Below, piece by piece: positions 1-6,800 of a DNA stretch of 43,445 nt; the stretch's first letter is position 1; the number at the start of each line of letters is the position of its first letter. The stretch covers positions 1 to 43,445 of the forward strand of contig URTU01000009.1 in the NCBI GenBank assembly GCA_900550925.1, read 5' to 3'. The notes beneath the pieces are model-generated. The model saw nothing but the letters and a program-made list of their open reading frames with translations. It made no database searches and was not told the origin of the DNA. Source of the stretch: an uncultured Alistipes sp. GTDB taxonomy: Bacteria; Bacteroidota; Bacteroidia; Bacteroidales; Rikenellaceae. The translations under genes were made by a program, and so were the position numbers.

Positions 1-386
1 AGATCGCCCTGCTGACGACGAACCTCCCGGTGGGCTACCACCGCGACCTGCAGCTGCTCAAGGATATAATATTCCCCGCCACGACCGAGATACGTTCGTG
101 CCTCGAGATGTGCGACTTCATGCTGCAGCACATCCGCGTCAACAAGAATATCCTCGACGACCGCAAATACGACTACCTCTTCACAGTTGAGGATGTCAAC
201 CGGCTCACGCTTGCCGGCACACCGTTCCGCGAGGCCTACCGCCAGATAGGCATGCAGGTTCAGAACGGAACCTACCGCCCGACCCGCGAGGTGCACCACA
301 CCCATGAGGGGAGCATCGGCAACCTCTGCAACGCCGAAATCGCCGAGAAGATGAAACGCGCGATGGCCCAGTTCAAAAAACGGTAA
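1..386 (+). CDS. argH: Argininosuccinate lyase, C-terminal part
   Basis: This is the last ~128 codons of a gene that starts outside the window; the reading frame is open from base 3. Argininosuccinate lyase splits argininosuccinate into arginine and fumarate, the last step of arginine synthesis, in the cytoplasm. The visible part resembles the C-terminal domain of Bacteroidales ArgH: a GYHRDLQLLK segment, then helices with an EMCDFMLQHI stretch and the VNRLTLAGTPFREAYRQIG motif typical of the family. The catalytic serine loop lies upstream and cannot be checked. The gene ends with a TAA 36 bp before the next gene's likely ATG. The assignment rests on remembered family sequence. Confidence 0.88.
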   Translation, partial: IALLTTNLPVGYHRDLQLLKDIIFPATTEIRSCLEMCDFMLQHIRVNKNILDDRKYDYLFTVEDVNRLTLAGTPFREAYRQIGMQVQNGTYRPTREVHHTHEGSIGNLCNAEIAEKMKRAMAQFKKR

Positions 387-422
387 ACGGTCCGCCCCAA
401 ACAAAGTCCTGTGCCCCGCCTC

Positions 423-884
423 ATGAAACGGATCCTTATCCTGCTCGGGACAGCAGCACTCGCATTGGGCATTCTCGGTATCTTCGTACCGCTCCTGCCC
501 ACGACGCCGTTCCTGCTGCTCGCGGCATGGCTCTATGCACGCTCATCGCCAAAACTCTACCGGCGATTGCTCGACCACAAGCGTCTCGGCCCCTACATCA
601 CCAATTTCCGTGTCTATCGCGCCATACCGCTGCGGGTCAAGTTCGTATCCGTATCGCTCGTATGGGCCACCCTGCTCTACTGCATATTCGAAGTTGTCGA
701 GGCGCTTTGGCTGCAGATCGGCCTGGGAGCGCTTGCACTGGCACTTACTCTCCACATACTATCGTACAAGACCCTCAAAGCGAAACCCGACGGTACACCG
801 TCCGAGGCTCCGGCCGCAGAGGACTCACCGGACCGGATTCCGCAAGTGCCGGATGAGCGGCCTGACAGGCAACATTCAGCGTAA
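423..884 (+). CDS. DUF454 (YbaN-like) inner-membrane protein
   Basis: A 153-residue membrane protein of the DUF454/YbaN family, whose biochemical role is unknown. It has an N-terminal hydrophobic hairpin (about residues 3-35) with the family's PLLPTTPFLLLAAW signature, a short basic loop, a second hydrophobic pair (about 75-115) and a hydrophilic Pro/Asp-rich tail. An in-frame GTG at 411 would add four residues, but the ATG at 423 puts MKRILILLG at the start of the first membrane segment and is preferred. It follows argH on the same strand with a short gap and may be co-transcribed. No Shine-Dalgarno sequence is visible. Confidence 0.8.
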   Translation: MKRILILLGTAALALGILGIFVPLLPTTPFLLLAAWLYARSSPKLYRRLLDHKRLGPYITNFRVYRAIPLRVKFVSVSLVWATLLYCIFEVVEALWLQIGLGALALALTLHILSYKTLKAKPDGTPSEAPAAEDSPDRIPQVPDERPDRQHSA

Positions 885-895
885 ATCTTAAACAA

Positions 896-975
896 ACTTC
901 AAACTGCTTCCGAAAGGAACTTCAGTCTGAGTCCGAAAGGAAGGTACTTCAATCTGAACCCGAGGAGGGGGGGGG
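896..975. repeat. Three imperfect 23-27 bp tandem repeats ending in a G9 run
   Basis: Copies start at 896, 919 and 946. Each begins ACTTCA, contains CTG near the middle, and continues with CCGAAAGGA (CCGAGGAGG in the last). The third runs into nine consecutive G residues at 967-975. The repeats sit in the gene-free stretch 885-1167 between two convergent genes. I see no protein on either strand worth keeping. Function unknown; a repeat of this kind may recur elsewhere in the genome. Confidence 0.7.
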
Positions 976-1090
976 AAATAAATGAACTTCCGCGGTAACC
1001 CCATTGTGGTTTCTGTATTATGGCGCTTCTGTGTGATGCGCATCAGCCCAGATTCCGGATTACGCGCAAGCCTCTCAAAAACGCCACAGC

Positions 1091-1129
1091 CAAAAATCAA
1101 AGGGCGGTCCTCCTTTCGGAAGACCGCCC
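1091..1129 (-). terminator. Rho-independent terminator after the DUF2807 gene
   Basis: GGGCGGTC at 1102-1109 pairs perfectly with GACCGCCC at 1122-1129, with a further 3-bp inner stem and a TTTC loop. Read on the minus strand the hairpin is followed by TTTGATTTTT. It lies 39 bp beyond the stop of the minus-strand lipoprotein gene. Confidence 0.8.
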
Positions 1130-1167
1130 AGGCATTATCATGACGGATATACACCTAATCCTGTCGT

Positions 1168-1818
1168 CTAATCGCAGGCCACGATCTGCGAACCGCCGCT
1201 GTTCTCGACATTCAGTATCGAAGGTCTGCCCTTGTAATAGATCTTCGAACCGCCCGAATTCTCACCCGTCAGAGCCTCCGTCACCGTGATCGAAAGCACA
1301 CTGCCACCCGAAACATCCACATCGGCACGCGCCACCGAAAGGTCATAACCGCTGAAATTCGATCCGCCCGAACAATCGATGTCGGCATGCCGGCACTCAC
1401 CGGCAACAACGGCAGTCGATCCACCCGACAGGTCGAACGAAGCATCATCCAGCAACATCGCATCGGCCGAATAGATCTCGCTGCCGCCCGATGCCGTAAA
1501 GTCGCGATACTGCGACAACGATGCTATAACCGTCACATCGAGATTCTTGTACCGACGCGCATCGACCGTAAAGATCACATCATCACGATCGAACTCGGCC
1601 TTTATATACTGTTGGACATTCTCGTGGGTGCGGATCACCGCCTGTCCGGCCGGGATTTCGTTGTCAAGCACCAGTTTGATTCCGTCGCCGACCTCGATCT
1701 CGTAAATATTACCGGGAATCGTCATATTCCGGTCCGTAATCTCACCCTCGGGAACTATGTAGTCGGAACAGGCCGCCAGAAAAGCCGCCCCGAGAATCAA
1801 AAACAATCTTCCTGTCAT
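1168..1818 (-). CDS. DUF2807 lipoprotein (GIN-domain, adhesin-head-like)
   Basis: A 216-residue exported lipoprotein. The N-terminus MTGRLFLILGAAFLAAC is a lipoprotein signal peptide with lipobox LAAC and acylated Cys17. The rest is a DUF2807 (GIN) domain, a right-handed beta-helix marked by repeated SGGS turns (ASGGSEIY, LSGGSTAV, CSGGSNFS, VSGGSVLS, NSGGSKIY, NSGGSQIV). Such proteins are common in the Bacteroidetes envelope; their function is not established. The frame is open up to 1863, but a promoter at 1843-1874 lies inside that extension, so the ATG at 1816-1818, about 18 nt after the expected transcript start, is the real start. A terminator follows. Confidence 0.88.
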   Translation of the reverse strand: MTGRLFLILGAAFLAACSDYIVPEGEITDRNMTIPGNIYEIEVGDGIKLVLDNEIPAGQAVIRTHENVQQYIKAEFDRDDVIFTVDARRYKNLDVTVIASLSQYRDFTASGGSEIYSADAMLLDDASFDLSGGSTAVVAGECRHADIDCSGGSNFSGYDLSVARADVDVSGGSVLSITVTEALTGENSGGSKIYYKGRPSILNVENSGGSQIVACD

Positions 1819-1842
1819 AGACTCTACAAATTTTAAGCGGCG

Positions 1843-1874
1843 CAAAGTTATCCAAAAAAACAAGAGCTGTCAAA
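1843..1874 (-). promoter_or_regulatory. Bacteroidetes promoter for the DUF2807 gene
   Basis: On the minus strand TTTG (1874-1871), a 20-nt spacer and TAACTTTG (1850-1843) match the TTTG/TAnnTTTG consensus. The start codon at 1818 lies about 25 nt downstream. Confidence 0.75.
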
Positions 1875-1901
1875 TCAGTCGGCAATATTTTCGCACAGCA
1901 G

Positions 1902-1934
1902 TTGCACAGGTCCCCGCTTTTTTGCTAAATTTGT
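1902..1934 (+). promoter_or_regulatory. Bacteroidetes promoter for the CD225 gene
   Basis: TTG at 1902-1904, a 21-nt spacer and TAAATTTGT at 1926-1934. The ATG is at 1961. It is divergent from and slightly separated from the promoter at 1843-1874. Confidence 0.7.
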
Positions 1935-1960
1935 GGAACCATCTCTAAAACCTACACGCA

Positions 1961-2254
1961 ATGGAAGTAATCGACAACACCCCTAAAAAACAGATGCCGC
2001 CTGCAAACCATCTGATCGAAGCCATTCTGGTTACGATTTTCTGCTGCCTGCCCTTCGGAATCGTCGCCATAATCTATGCCGCAAAGGTCGAAGGAGCCTT
2101 CTACGCCGGTGATGAGGATGAGGCCTTGCGACTCTCTCAGAATGCCCGCAAATGGTCGATCATCGGTTTGATCTGCGGCCTTGTCGCAATATTGCTGTAT
2201 ATACTCATGATGATACTCGGTGTCGGCCTGAGCATATTCGAAAGCGGATATTGA
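1961..2254 (+). CDS. CD225/dispanin-family small membrane protein
   Basis: A 97-residue protein with two membrane segments, about residues 18-41 and 64-90. The first contains the CCLPFGIVAIIYA signature of the CD225/dispanin family, the family of animal interferon-induced transmembrane proteins. The loop AGDEDEALRLSQNARKWSIIG is also typical. Bacterial members are widespread but mostly uncharacterised; some are fused or adjacent to other membrane proteins, which is not the case here. It stands alone, with its own promoter and terminator. The ATG at 1961 is about 27 nt after the -7 box. The family call is secure, the function is not. Confidence 0.85.
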   Translation: MEVIDNTPKKQMPPANHLIEAILVTIFCCLPFGIVAIIYAAKVEGAFYAGDEDEALRLSQNARKWSIIGLICGLVAILLYILMMILGVGLSIFESGY

Positions 2255-2269
2255 TCTGTTGTAAAATGA

Positions 2270-2309
2270 AGCAGGCCGATTCCATCACGGATTCGGCCTG
2301 CTAAAAAAA
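2270..2309 (+). terminator. Rho-independent terminator after the CD225 gene
   Basis: AGCAGGCCGA at 2270-2279 pairs perfectly with TCGGCCTGCT at 2293-2302 around a 13-nt loop, followed on the plus strand by a run of seven A. The U-run side is therefore weak for the plus strand, although the stem is strong. The A-run is also the U7 tail of the minus-strand RNA candidate next to it. Confidence 0.7.
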
Positions 2310-2447
2310 GCGACGGGTCGGATTTTACAGGCAAGTTTTTTGTTTTATTTCATCATCACAAACACACATTCTTATCCCTTTTATCATCACACGACCGTCC
2401 CGTCGCCATATGTTAATCAACACTCGGGACACGTCCTGTCCCAGAGC
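2303..2447 (-). ncRNA. Candidate small RNA of about 145 nt
   Basis: The stretch 2303-2620 holds no convincing protein gene, yet the minus strand has a complete transcription unit. A promoter at 2454-2485 (TTTG, 20 nt, TATCTTTG) predicts a start near 2447. The first hairpin is GGGACA/TGTCCC (2426-2442). The end of the transcript is CCCGTCGC (2317-2310) followed by seven U; it pairs with GCGACGGG (2406-2399), a mismatch and three more pairs, closing an internal region of about 80 nt. A 17-codon ORF from an ATG at 2407-2409 lies inside but has no supporting features. Expression and function are inferred only. Confidence 0.5.
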
Positions 2448-2453
2448 TCTTTT

Positions 2454-2485
2454 CAAAGATAAGAAAAAAAATAACAATCTCACAA
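2454..2485 (-). promoter_or_regulatory. Promoter of the candidate small RNA
   Basis: On the minus strand TTTG (2485-2482), 20 nt and TATCTTTG (2461-2454), an exact match to the Bacteroidetes consensus. No gene lies within 400 bp downstream in that direction. Confidence 0.65.
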
Positions 2486-2620
2486 ATTTCTTGTAAAAAA
2501 TAATTTGTGCCGCAGACACGTACGGTTTGTTAAGCATATGGCTGAATACCGGAATGCCGTCTGAGAGTCTGCACATCGTCCGCATACCGTGGTACCCTCT
2601 GTGCTCCTGGAAGCCTGTCA

Positions 2621-3718
2621 CTATGCATCATGCGACTGCCCGCGGCGGTACTCCCCGAACGAGAACCCACGCTCCCTGAAAAATGCCCTCCGGAATGTCG
2701 ATACCGAATTGAATCCGCTCCGTTCGGCTATCTCGGCAACACCCATACCCGGATTCTCATCCGAAATGCGGCAAGCCTTGTCGATCCTGAACGAGTTGAC
2801 AAAATCATAAAACGACATCTCGAGTTCATGATTCAGATATGCCGACAGGTATGTACGGTTCGTTCCCAGCGCAAGAGCCAGATCATTCAGCGTCAACCGC
2901 GGATTCAGATAGAGTTGCTCCTCCGACATCAGTTTGTCGAGCATCTCACGCCGTATAACCGTTTTCGGAACGGCATTCGCATCCGGTTCCCCGTCAGCTG
3001 TCTCCATGCTGCCGGCAGCCTCGTCCGCCGGTACGACCTCACCGGTCAATTCGGCAGGATCCTCCATCTTGACCTCGACCTGCCGGCGCGTGAATACGAA
3101 CAGCAACCCCCACCCGACAAGCGAAACCGTATAATAGACTATGTAGATCAGATTGGCCCGGTAGACATAGCACAACGCCCACAATATCAGGCATACGATC
3201 CAGACCCCTATGACGGCGAGGAACCAGTTCAGCGAAATGTTTTCAAGATTCGAGTAGTTGTTCTCCAGATACCGGTTGAAGCACCTCAACGTTCTGAACA
3301 TGATCGTCACAACGCACATGCTCAGCAGCGCGACGAACCCCATCTCGACATACAGCACCGTCATGCTGCCCGTGACGGCATATGCAACCGTGAATGCCAG
3401 AAATACCGCCATCACCGACAGGATCCTTTTCATCGTCACCTTGTGCGGGATCAGGGTCTCGAATATGAATACCGCACATATCCCCACCAGCCACATGTCG
3501 ATTGTGAACAGCAGGGTCATCCAGTATGTCGACTCGAATATCGCCGGCACCAGATGCAGCACATCCTTCACCTCACCGAAGGCAAATATCAGCATGACAT
3601 ATCCCAAAATTGTCTCCAACCGCGTACGACTCTTCGAACACAGAATCAGCAGCGAGGCAAACAGGAAAAACATGAAGGAAAAGCCCTGCAAAAAATATGT
3701 CAGTCTCTCAAGAAACAT
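2621..3718 (-). CDS. Membrane-anchored AraC-family regulator
   Basis: A 365-residue protein with an N-terminal membrane domain of about six to seven helices (residues 5-210), an acidic Ala/Glu-rich linker (about 215-255) and a C-terminal AraC-type DNA-binding domain (about 265-360). The DNA-binding part has both helix-turn-helix motifs: LTLNDLALALGTNRTYLSAYLN and GVAEIAERSGFNSVSTFRRAF. This architecture, with no periplasmic sensor domain, is common in Bacteroidales, and the signal sensed is usually unknown. It has no obvious partner gene; neighbours are aroC, on the same strand 134 bp upstream, and the small RNA candidate downstream. I found no consensus promoter directly upstream. Confidence 0.87.
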   Translation of the reverse strand: MFLERLTYFLQGFSFMFFLFASLLILCSKSRTRLETILGYVMLIFAFGEVKDVLHLVPAIFESTYWMTLLFTIDMWLVGICAVFIFETLIPHKVTMKRILSVMAVFLAFTVAYAVTGSMTVLYVEMGFVALLSMCVVTIMFRTLRCFNRYLENNYSNLENISLNWFLAVIGVWIVCLILWALCYVYRANLIYIVYYTVSLVGWGLLFVFTRRQVEVKMEDPAELTGEVVPADEAAGSMETADGEPDANAVPKTVIRREMLDKLMSEEQLYLNPRLTLNDLALALGTNRTYLSAYLNHELEMSFYDFVNSFRIDKACRISDENPGMGVAEIAERSGFNSVSTFRRAFFRERGFSFGEYRRGQSHDA

Positions 3719-3852
3719 GAAATCACATCAATGTCCGATCACAGCATGAACTTCGGTTATGAATCTATCTGTCACCGTGAACCACATATAAACATTACAT
3801 TCGTCCCGACAGCATACGGTCCTAACGTCACATTACAAACCGTGCGTTGGGT

Positions 3853-4842
3853 TCAGGCGCGCCCCCGCGCCGTAAGGCTCAGGTCGGCCAGCGCTATGGC
3901 CGCAACCGCCTCGACAACCACAACCGCCCGCAATGCTATACATGCATCATGACGGCCGTGTATGGTCAACTCCTCTACTCTGCCCGCTGCAAAATCGTAT
4001 GTCTGTTGCGGGCGCGAAATACTTGGTGTAGGTTTGATTGCCACACGCACCACGATCTCGTTGCCATTGGTGATACCGCCGTTGATACCGCCGTCATGAT
4101 TCGTGGAAGTATGGCCTTCGGCATCCACTATCGGGTCGTTGTTTTCCGACCCGCGCAGACGTGCCGATGCGAATCCCGCACCGAATTCGACCCCCTTGAC
4201 CGCCGGTATCGAGAAGAGCAGATGGCTCATCACGCTCTCCACCGAATCGAAAAACGGTTCGCCGACACCCGCCGGCATTCCGTCGATACGGCACTCCACC
4301 ACTCCGCCGACCGAATCGCCCGCACGAAGCGCCTCTTCGATCGTCGCCGCAAAGCGTGAAGTATCCTTCTCGCCGCCGATTTCGACAAGTCGGGTTTTGA
4401 AATCCAGCTCGGGCAGCATCTTCTTCGCCACCACTCCCGCCGCGACAAGAGCCAGCGTCAAACGTCCCGAGAAGTGTCCGCCTCCGCGCGGGTCATTGTA
4501 CCCGTCGAATTTGCGGCGGGCAGTCAGGTCGGCATGCGAAGGGCGCGGGTGTTGAAGCAGCGAAGCATAGTCGGAAGAGCGGGTATTCGTATTCTCGAAG
4601 CAGACCGTCAACGGTGCTCCCGTCGTATGGCCCTGGTAGAGGCCCGAAACGATCTGCGGACGGTCGGGTTCGCGGCGCGGGGTCGTACCGCGTGCACCTC
4701 CGGCGCGTCGTGCCAGGTCGGTTGCAAAGTCATCCTCCGAAAGTGGTATGCCGGCACGGACGCCATCTATCGTAACGCCTATGCCTCCTCCGTGGGATTC
4801 GCCCCACAAGGTCACTCTGAATATTTTCCCGAAGCTGTTCAA
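3853..4842 (-). CDS. aroC: Chorismate synthase, probable TTG start
   Basis: Converts 5-enolpyruvylshikimate-3-phosphate to chorismate, the last common step of aromatic amino-acid synthesis, using reduced FMN. The family's signatures are all present: FGKIFRVTLWGESHGGGIG at the N-terminus, RPSHADLTARRKFDGYNDPRGGGHFSGR in the middle and DGGINGGITNGNEIVVRVAIKPTPSI near the C-terminus. The frame is open to 4875, but that region overlaps the promoter's -7 box. The family normally starts M-NSFG, and the codon just before NSFG here is TTG at 4840-4842, giving 329 residues. Start choice is inferred from both facts; the function is secure. Confidence 0.93.
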   Translation of the reverse strand: MNSFGKIFRVTLWGESHGGGIGVTIDGVRAGIPLSEDDFATDLARRAGGARGTTPRREPDRPQIVSGLYQGHTTGAPLTVCFENTNTRSSDYASLLQHPRPSHADLTARRKFDGYNDPRGGGHFSGRLTLALVAAGVVAKKMLPELDFKTRLVEIGGEKDTSRFAATIEEALRAGDSVGGVVECRIDGMPAGVGEPFFDSVESVMSHLLFSIPAVKGVEFGAGFASARLRGSENNDPIVDAEGHTSTNHDGGINGGITNGNEIVVRVAIKPTPSISRPQQTYDFAAGRVEELTIHGRHDACIALRAVVVVEAVAAIALADLSLTARGRA

Positions 4843-4872
4843 TTTCGATGCAGTTTGGTTGCTTAATCTCCA

Positions 4873-4903
4873 CAAAATTATATAAAAACTTCAATAAATC
4901 AAA
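4873..4903 (-). promoter_or_regulatory. Promoter of aroC
   Basis: On the minus strand TTTG (4903-4900), 19 nt and TAATTTTG (4880-4873). Transcription would begin near 4866, leaving a leader of about 24 nt to the TTG start and excluding the longer frame. Confidence 0.7.
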
Positions 4904-4950
4904 AATATGTTCTGCCGGGACACTCCCGCACTATCCACGGCCAGCGACGG

Positions 4951-5001
4951 CCAATCAGAGTCCACAATTTTGACAAAACCGGCCAAATTTTGTCCGATTG
5001 G
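4951..5001. repeat. Nested inverted repeats between the aroC and crcB promoters
   Basis: CCAATC (4951-4956) faces GATTGG (4996-5001), and inside it GACAAAA (4972-4978) faces TTTTGTC (4988-4994). The structure lies between two divergent promoters, so an operator is possible. No regulator is known. Confidence 0.35.
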
Positions 5002-5067
5002 TTACGGATCCTAATCATTTCGGCCGGATTCAATAACTTTTTCACACAGCAATAGGGCAAAATAAAT

Positions 5068-5086
5068 TATATTTGTCTTATATTTG
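5068..5086 (+). promoter_or_regulatory. Duplicated -7 box upstream of crcB
   Basis: TATATTTG occurs twice in tandem, at 5068-5075 and 5079-5086, with an 11-bp period and identical TCT after each. No clear TTTG sits at the usual distance upstream. The crcB ATG is at 5119, which leaves no room for a fluoride riboswitch in the leader. Confidence 0.6.
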
Positions 5087-5118
5087 TCTGCGGAAAAAAT
5101 CAAAACAAAAAGAACCCG

Positions 5119-5499
5119 ATGTTGCGCGAATTGATAGCCGTCGGTCTGGGCGGCATGCTGGGCAGTATGGCACGCTATGCAATGTCGTCGCTGTGGCTGG
5201 CCGGATGCTCTGCCGGCGCATTCCCTACCGGAACTTTCTCGGTCAATGCCGTCGGTTCGCTCGCAATTGGATTCCTGATGGCTTCGATGCCGCAGGGCAG
5301 CTGGTATTGGTTCGCCGTAACGGGAGTGTGCGGTGGGTTCACGACATTCTCAACATTCTCGGCCGATGCCGTACGACTGTTCCGCCAGGGGCAGACCTCC
5401 GCAGCAATGACCTATGTCGTGGCAAGCGTAGCCGTATGCCTGCTATGTACGCTGGCTGGAATATGGCTCGCCACACGGCTCAAAAGCCGGATCGGATAG
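5119..5499 (+). CDS. crcB: Fluoride channel CrcB/Fluc
   Basis: A 126-residue membrane protein with four hydrophobic helices. Fluc proteins form dual-topology dimers that let fluoride leave the cytoplasm. The family's marks are GGMLGSMARY near the start, TFSVNAVGSLAIGF in the second helix and the phenylalanine-rich GGFTTFSTFSAD motif in the third, which lines the fluoride pathway. A single copy is present, as expected for the homodimeric form. The ATG at 5119 follows two promoter boxes. ackA begins 71 bp downstream on the same strand with only a short hairpin (CGGATA/TATCCG at 5492-5507) between, so the two may share a transcript. Confidence 0.92.
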   Translation: MLRELIAVGLGGMLGSMARYAMSSLWLAGCSAGAFPTGTFSVNAVGSLAIGFLMASMPQGSWYWFAVTGVCGGFTTFSTFSADAVRLFRQGQTSAAMTYVVASVAVCLLCTLAGIWLATRLKSRIG

Positions 5500-5570
5500 C
5501 CCTATCCGTGCGGCAGAGCCCGAAACTGACTCGAAAACAAAACAAAAAAATAAAATATAAAGTTAAGGAA

Positions 5571-6779
5571 ATGAATATTCTCATTCTGAATTGCGGAAGT
5601 TCGTCGATCAAGTACCAGGTGATCGACATGAACGATGAAGGACACAAGCTGCTCGCCAAAGGCCTTGTCGAGCGTATCGGTCTCAGCGAAGGGGTTCTGA
5701 CCCACAAGCCTGTCGGCAAGGAGCCGTTCGAGGTACATCAGGCCATCCCCGACCACTCGGTGGGCATCGACCTGATCCTCAAAGCACTGACCGATCCCGA
5801 TCACGGTGTCATCGACTCGCTCGACCAGCTGAATGCCGTCGGCCACCGCGTGGCGCACGGAGGTGAGTTCTTCGCCGGCAGCGCCCTGGTTACACCCGAT
5901 TCGATCGCCAAGGTGCGCGAATGTTTCGAAATGGCTCCGCTGCACAACCCCGCAAACCTTCAGGGTGCTCTGTCGATAGCCTCCATCCTGCCCAACGTTC
6001 CGCAGGTCTTCACCTTCGATACGGCATTCCACCAGACCATACCGGCTGAAAACTACCTCTACGCAATTCCCTACCGCTACTATAGCGAATACAAGGTCCG
6101 CAAGTACGGATTCCACGGCACAAGCCACAAATACGTGGCACAAAAAGCTGCCGAACTGGTCGGCATCGACCCCGAAAAGTCACGCATCATAACCTGCCAT
6201 ATCGGCAACGGCGCCTCGATTACGGCCATCGTCAACGGCCGTTCGGTCGACACGTCGATGGGATTCACACCGGCCGACGGACTCGTGATGGGAACCCGAA
6301 CCGGCGAAATCGACCCGGGAGCATTGATATACATCGGCCACAAGGAGAACATGGATTACGACCAGCTGAACAACTTCATCAACAAACAGTCGGGTATCCA
6401 GGGCCTCACAGGCATATCGAGCGACATGCGCGATATAGATGCGGCCGTCGAACGAGGCGACCGTCACGCAATCGTAGCACGAAAAATGTATTACAACCGT
6501 GTCAAGGCCTTCGTAGGCGCCTACACCGCTGAAATGGGCGGCGTCGATCTGATCGTCTTCACGGGCGGTGTCGGCGAGAACTCGCCCGAAATGCGGCAAT
6601 TCGTATGTTCCGACATGGAGTTCATGGGGCTCCGTTTCGACCAGGCTGCGAATGCTGGCGTGCGCGGCAAGGACAAGATCCTCTCGGCAACCGATTCGAA
6701 AGTCAAGGTGGCCGTCGTATCGACAAACGAGGAGCTGGTCATAGCCTCCGACACATACGAGATAGTCAAGAATCTGTAA
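5571..6779 (+). CDS. ackA: Acetate kinase
   Basis: A 402-residue cytoplasmic enzyme that transfers phosphate from acetyl phosphate to ADP, giving acetate and ATP, the main ATP-yielding step of acetate fermentation. Both family signatures are present: ILNCGSSSIKYQVI at residues 4-17 and the RKYGFHGTSHKYV block near 180, plus the GEIDPG and GGVGEN nucleotide-binding segments. Length is normal. The frame is open far upstream, through crcB, but the ATG at 5571, preceded by AAGGAA, gives the conserved MNILILNCGSS start. It is followed after 21 bp by a phosphate acyltransferase gene, so the pair form an acyl-CoA to acyl-phosphate to acid plus ATP route. Confidence 0.96.
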   Translation: MNILILNCGSSSIKYQVIDMNDEGHKLLAKGLVERIGLSEGVLTHKPVGKEPFEVHQAIPDHSVGIDLILKALTDPDHGVIDSLDQLNAVGHRVAHGGEFFAGSALVTPDSIAKVRECFEMAPLHNPANLQGALSIASILPNVPQVFTFDTAFHQTIPAENYLYAIPYRYYSEYKVRKYGFHGTSHKYVAQKAAELVGIDPEKSRIITCHIGNGASITAIVNGRSVDTSMGFTPADGLVMGTRTGEIDPGALIYIGHKENMDYDQLNNFINKQSGIQGLTGISSDMRDIDAAVERGDRHAIVARKMYYNRVKAFVGAYTAEMGGVDLIVFTGGVGENSPEMRQFVCSDMEFMGLRFDQAANAGVRGKDKILSATDSKVKVAVVSTNEELVIASDTYEIVKNL

Positions 6780-6800
6780 CAACTTAAAATTCAAAATACC

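Noticed and set aside
2325..2621. A 98-codon minus-strand frame beside the AraC regulator
   Set aside because: The frame spans a promoter and the predicted small RNA, has no start context and its protein resembles nothing.
2630..3952. A 440-codon plus-strand frame opposite the AraC membrane regulator
   Set aside because: Arg/Gln/His-rich shadow of a gene with clear helix-turn-helix motifs.
5087..5118. Fluoride riboswitch before crcB
   Set aside because: Only about 25 nt lie between the expected transcript start and the ATG, too short for the known fluoride aptamer.
5073..5570. N-terminal extension of the ackA frame over crcB
   Set aside because: crcB occupies this DNA in another frame with full motifs; AckA homologues begin at the ATG at 5571.
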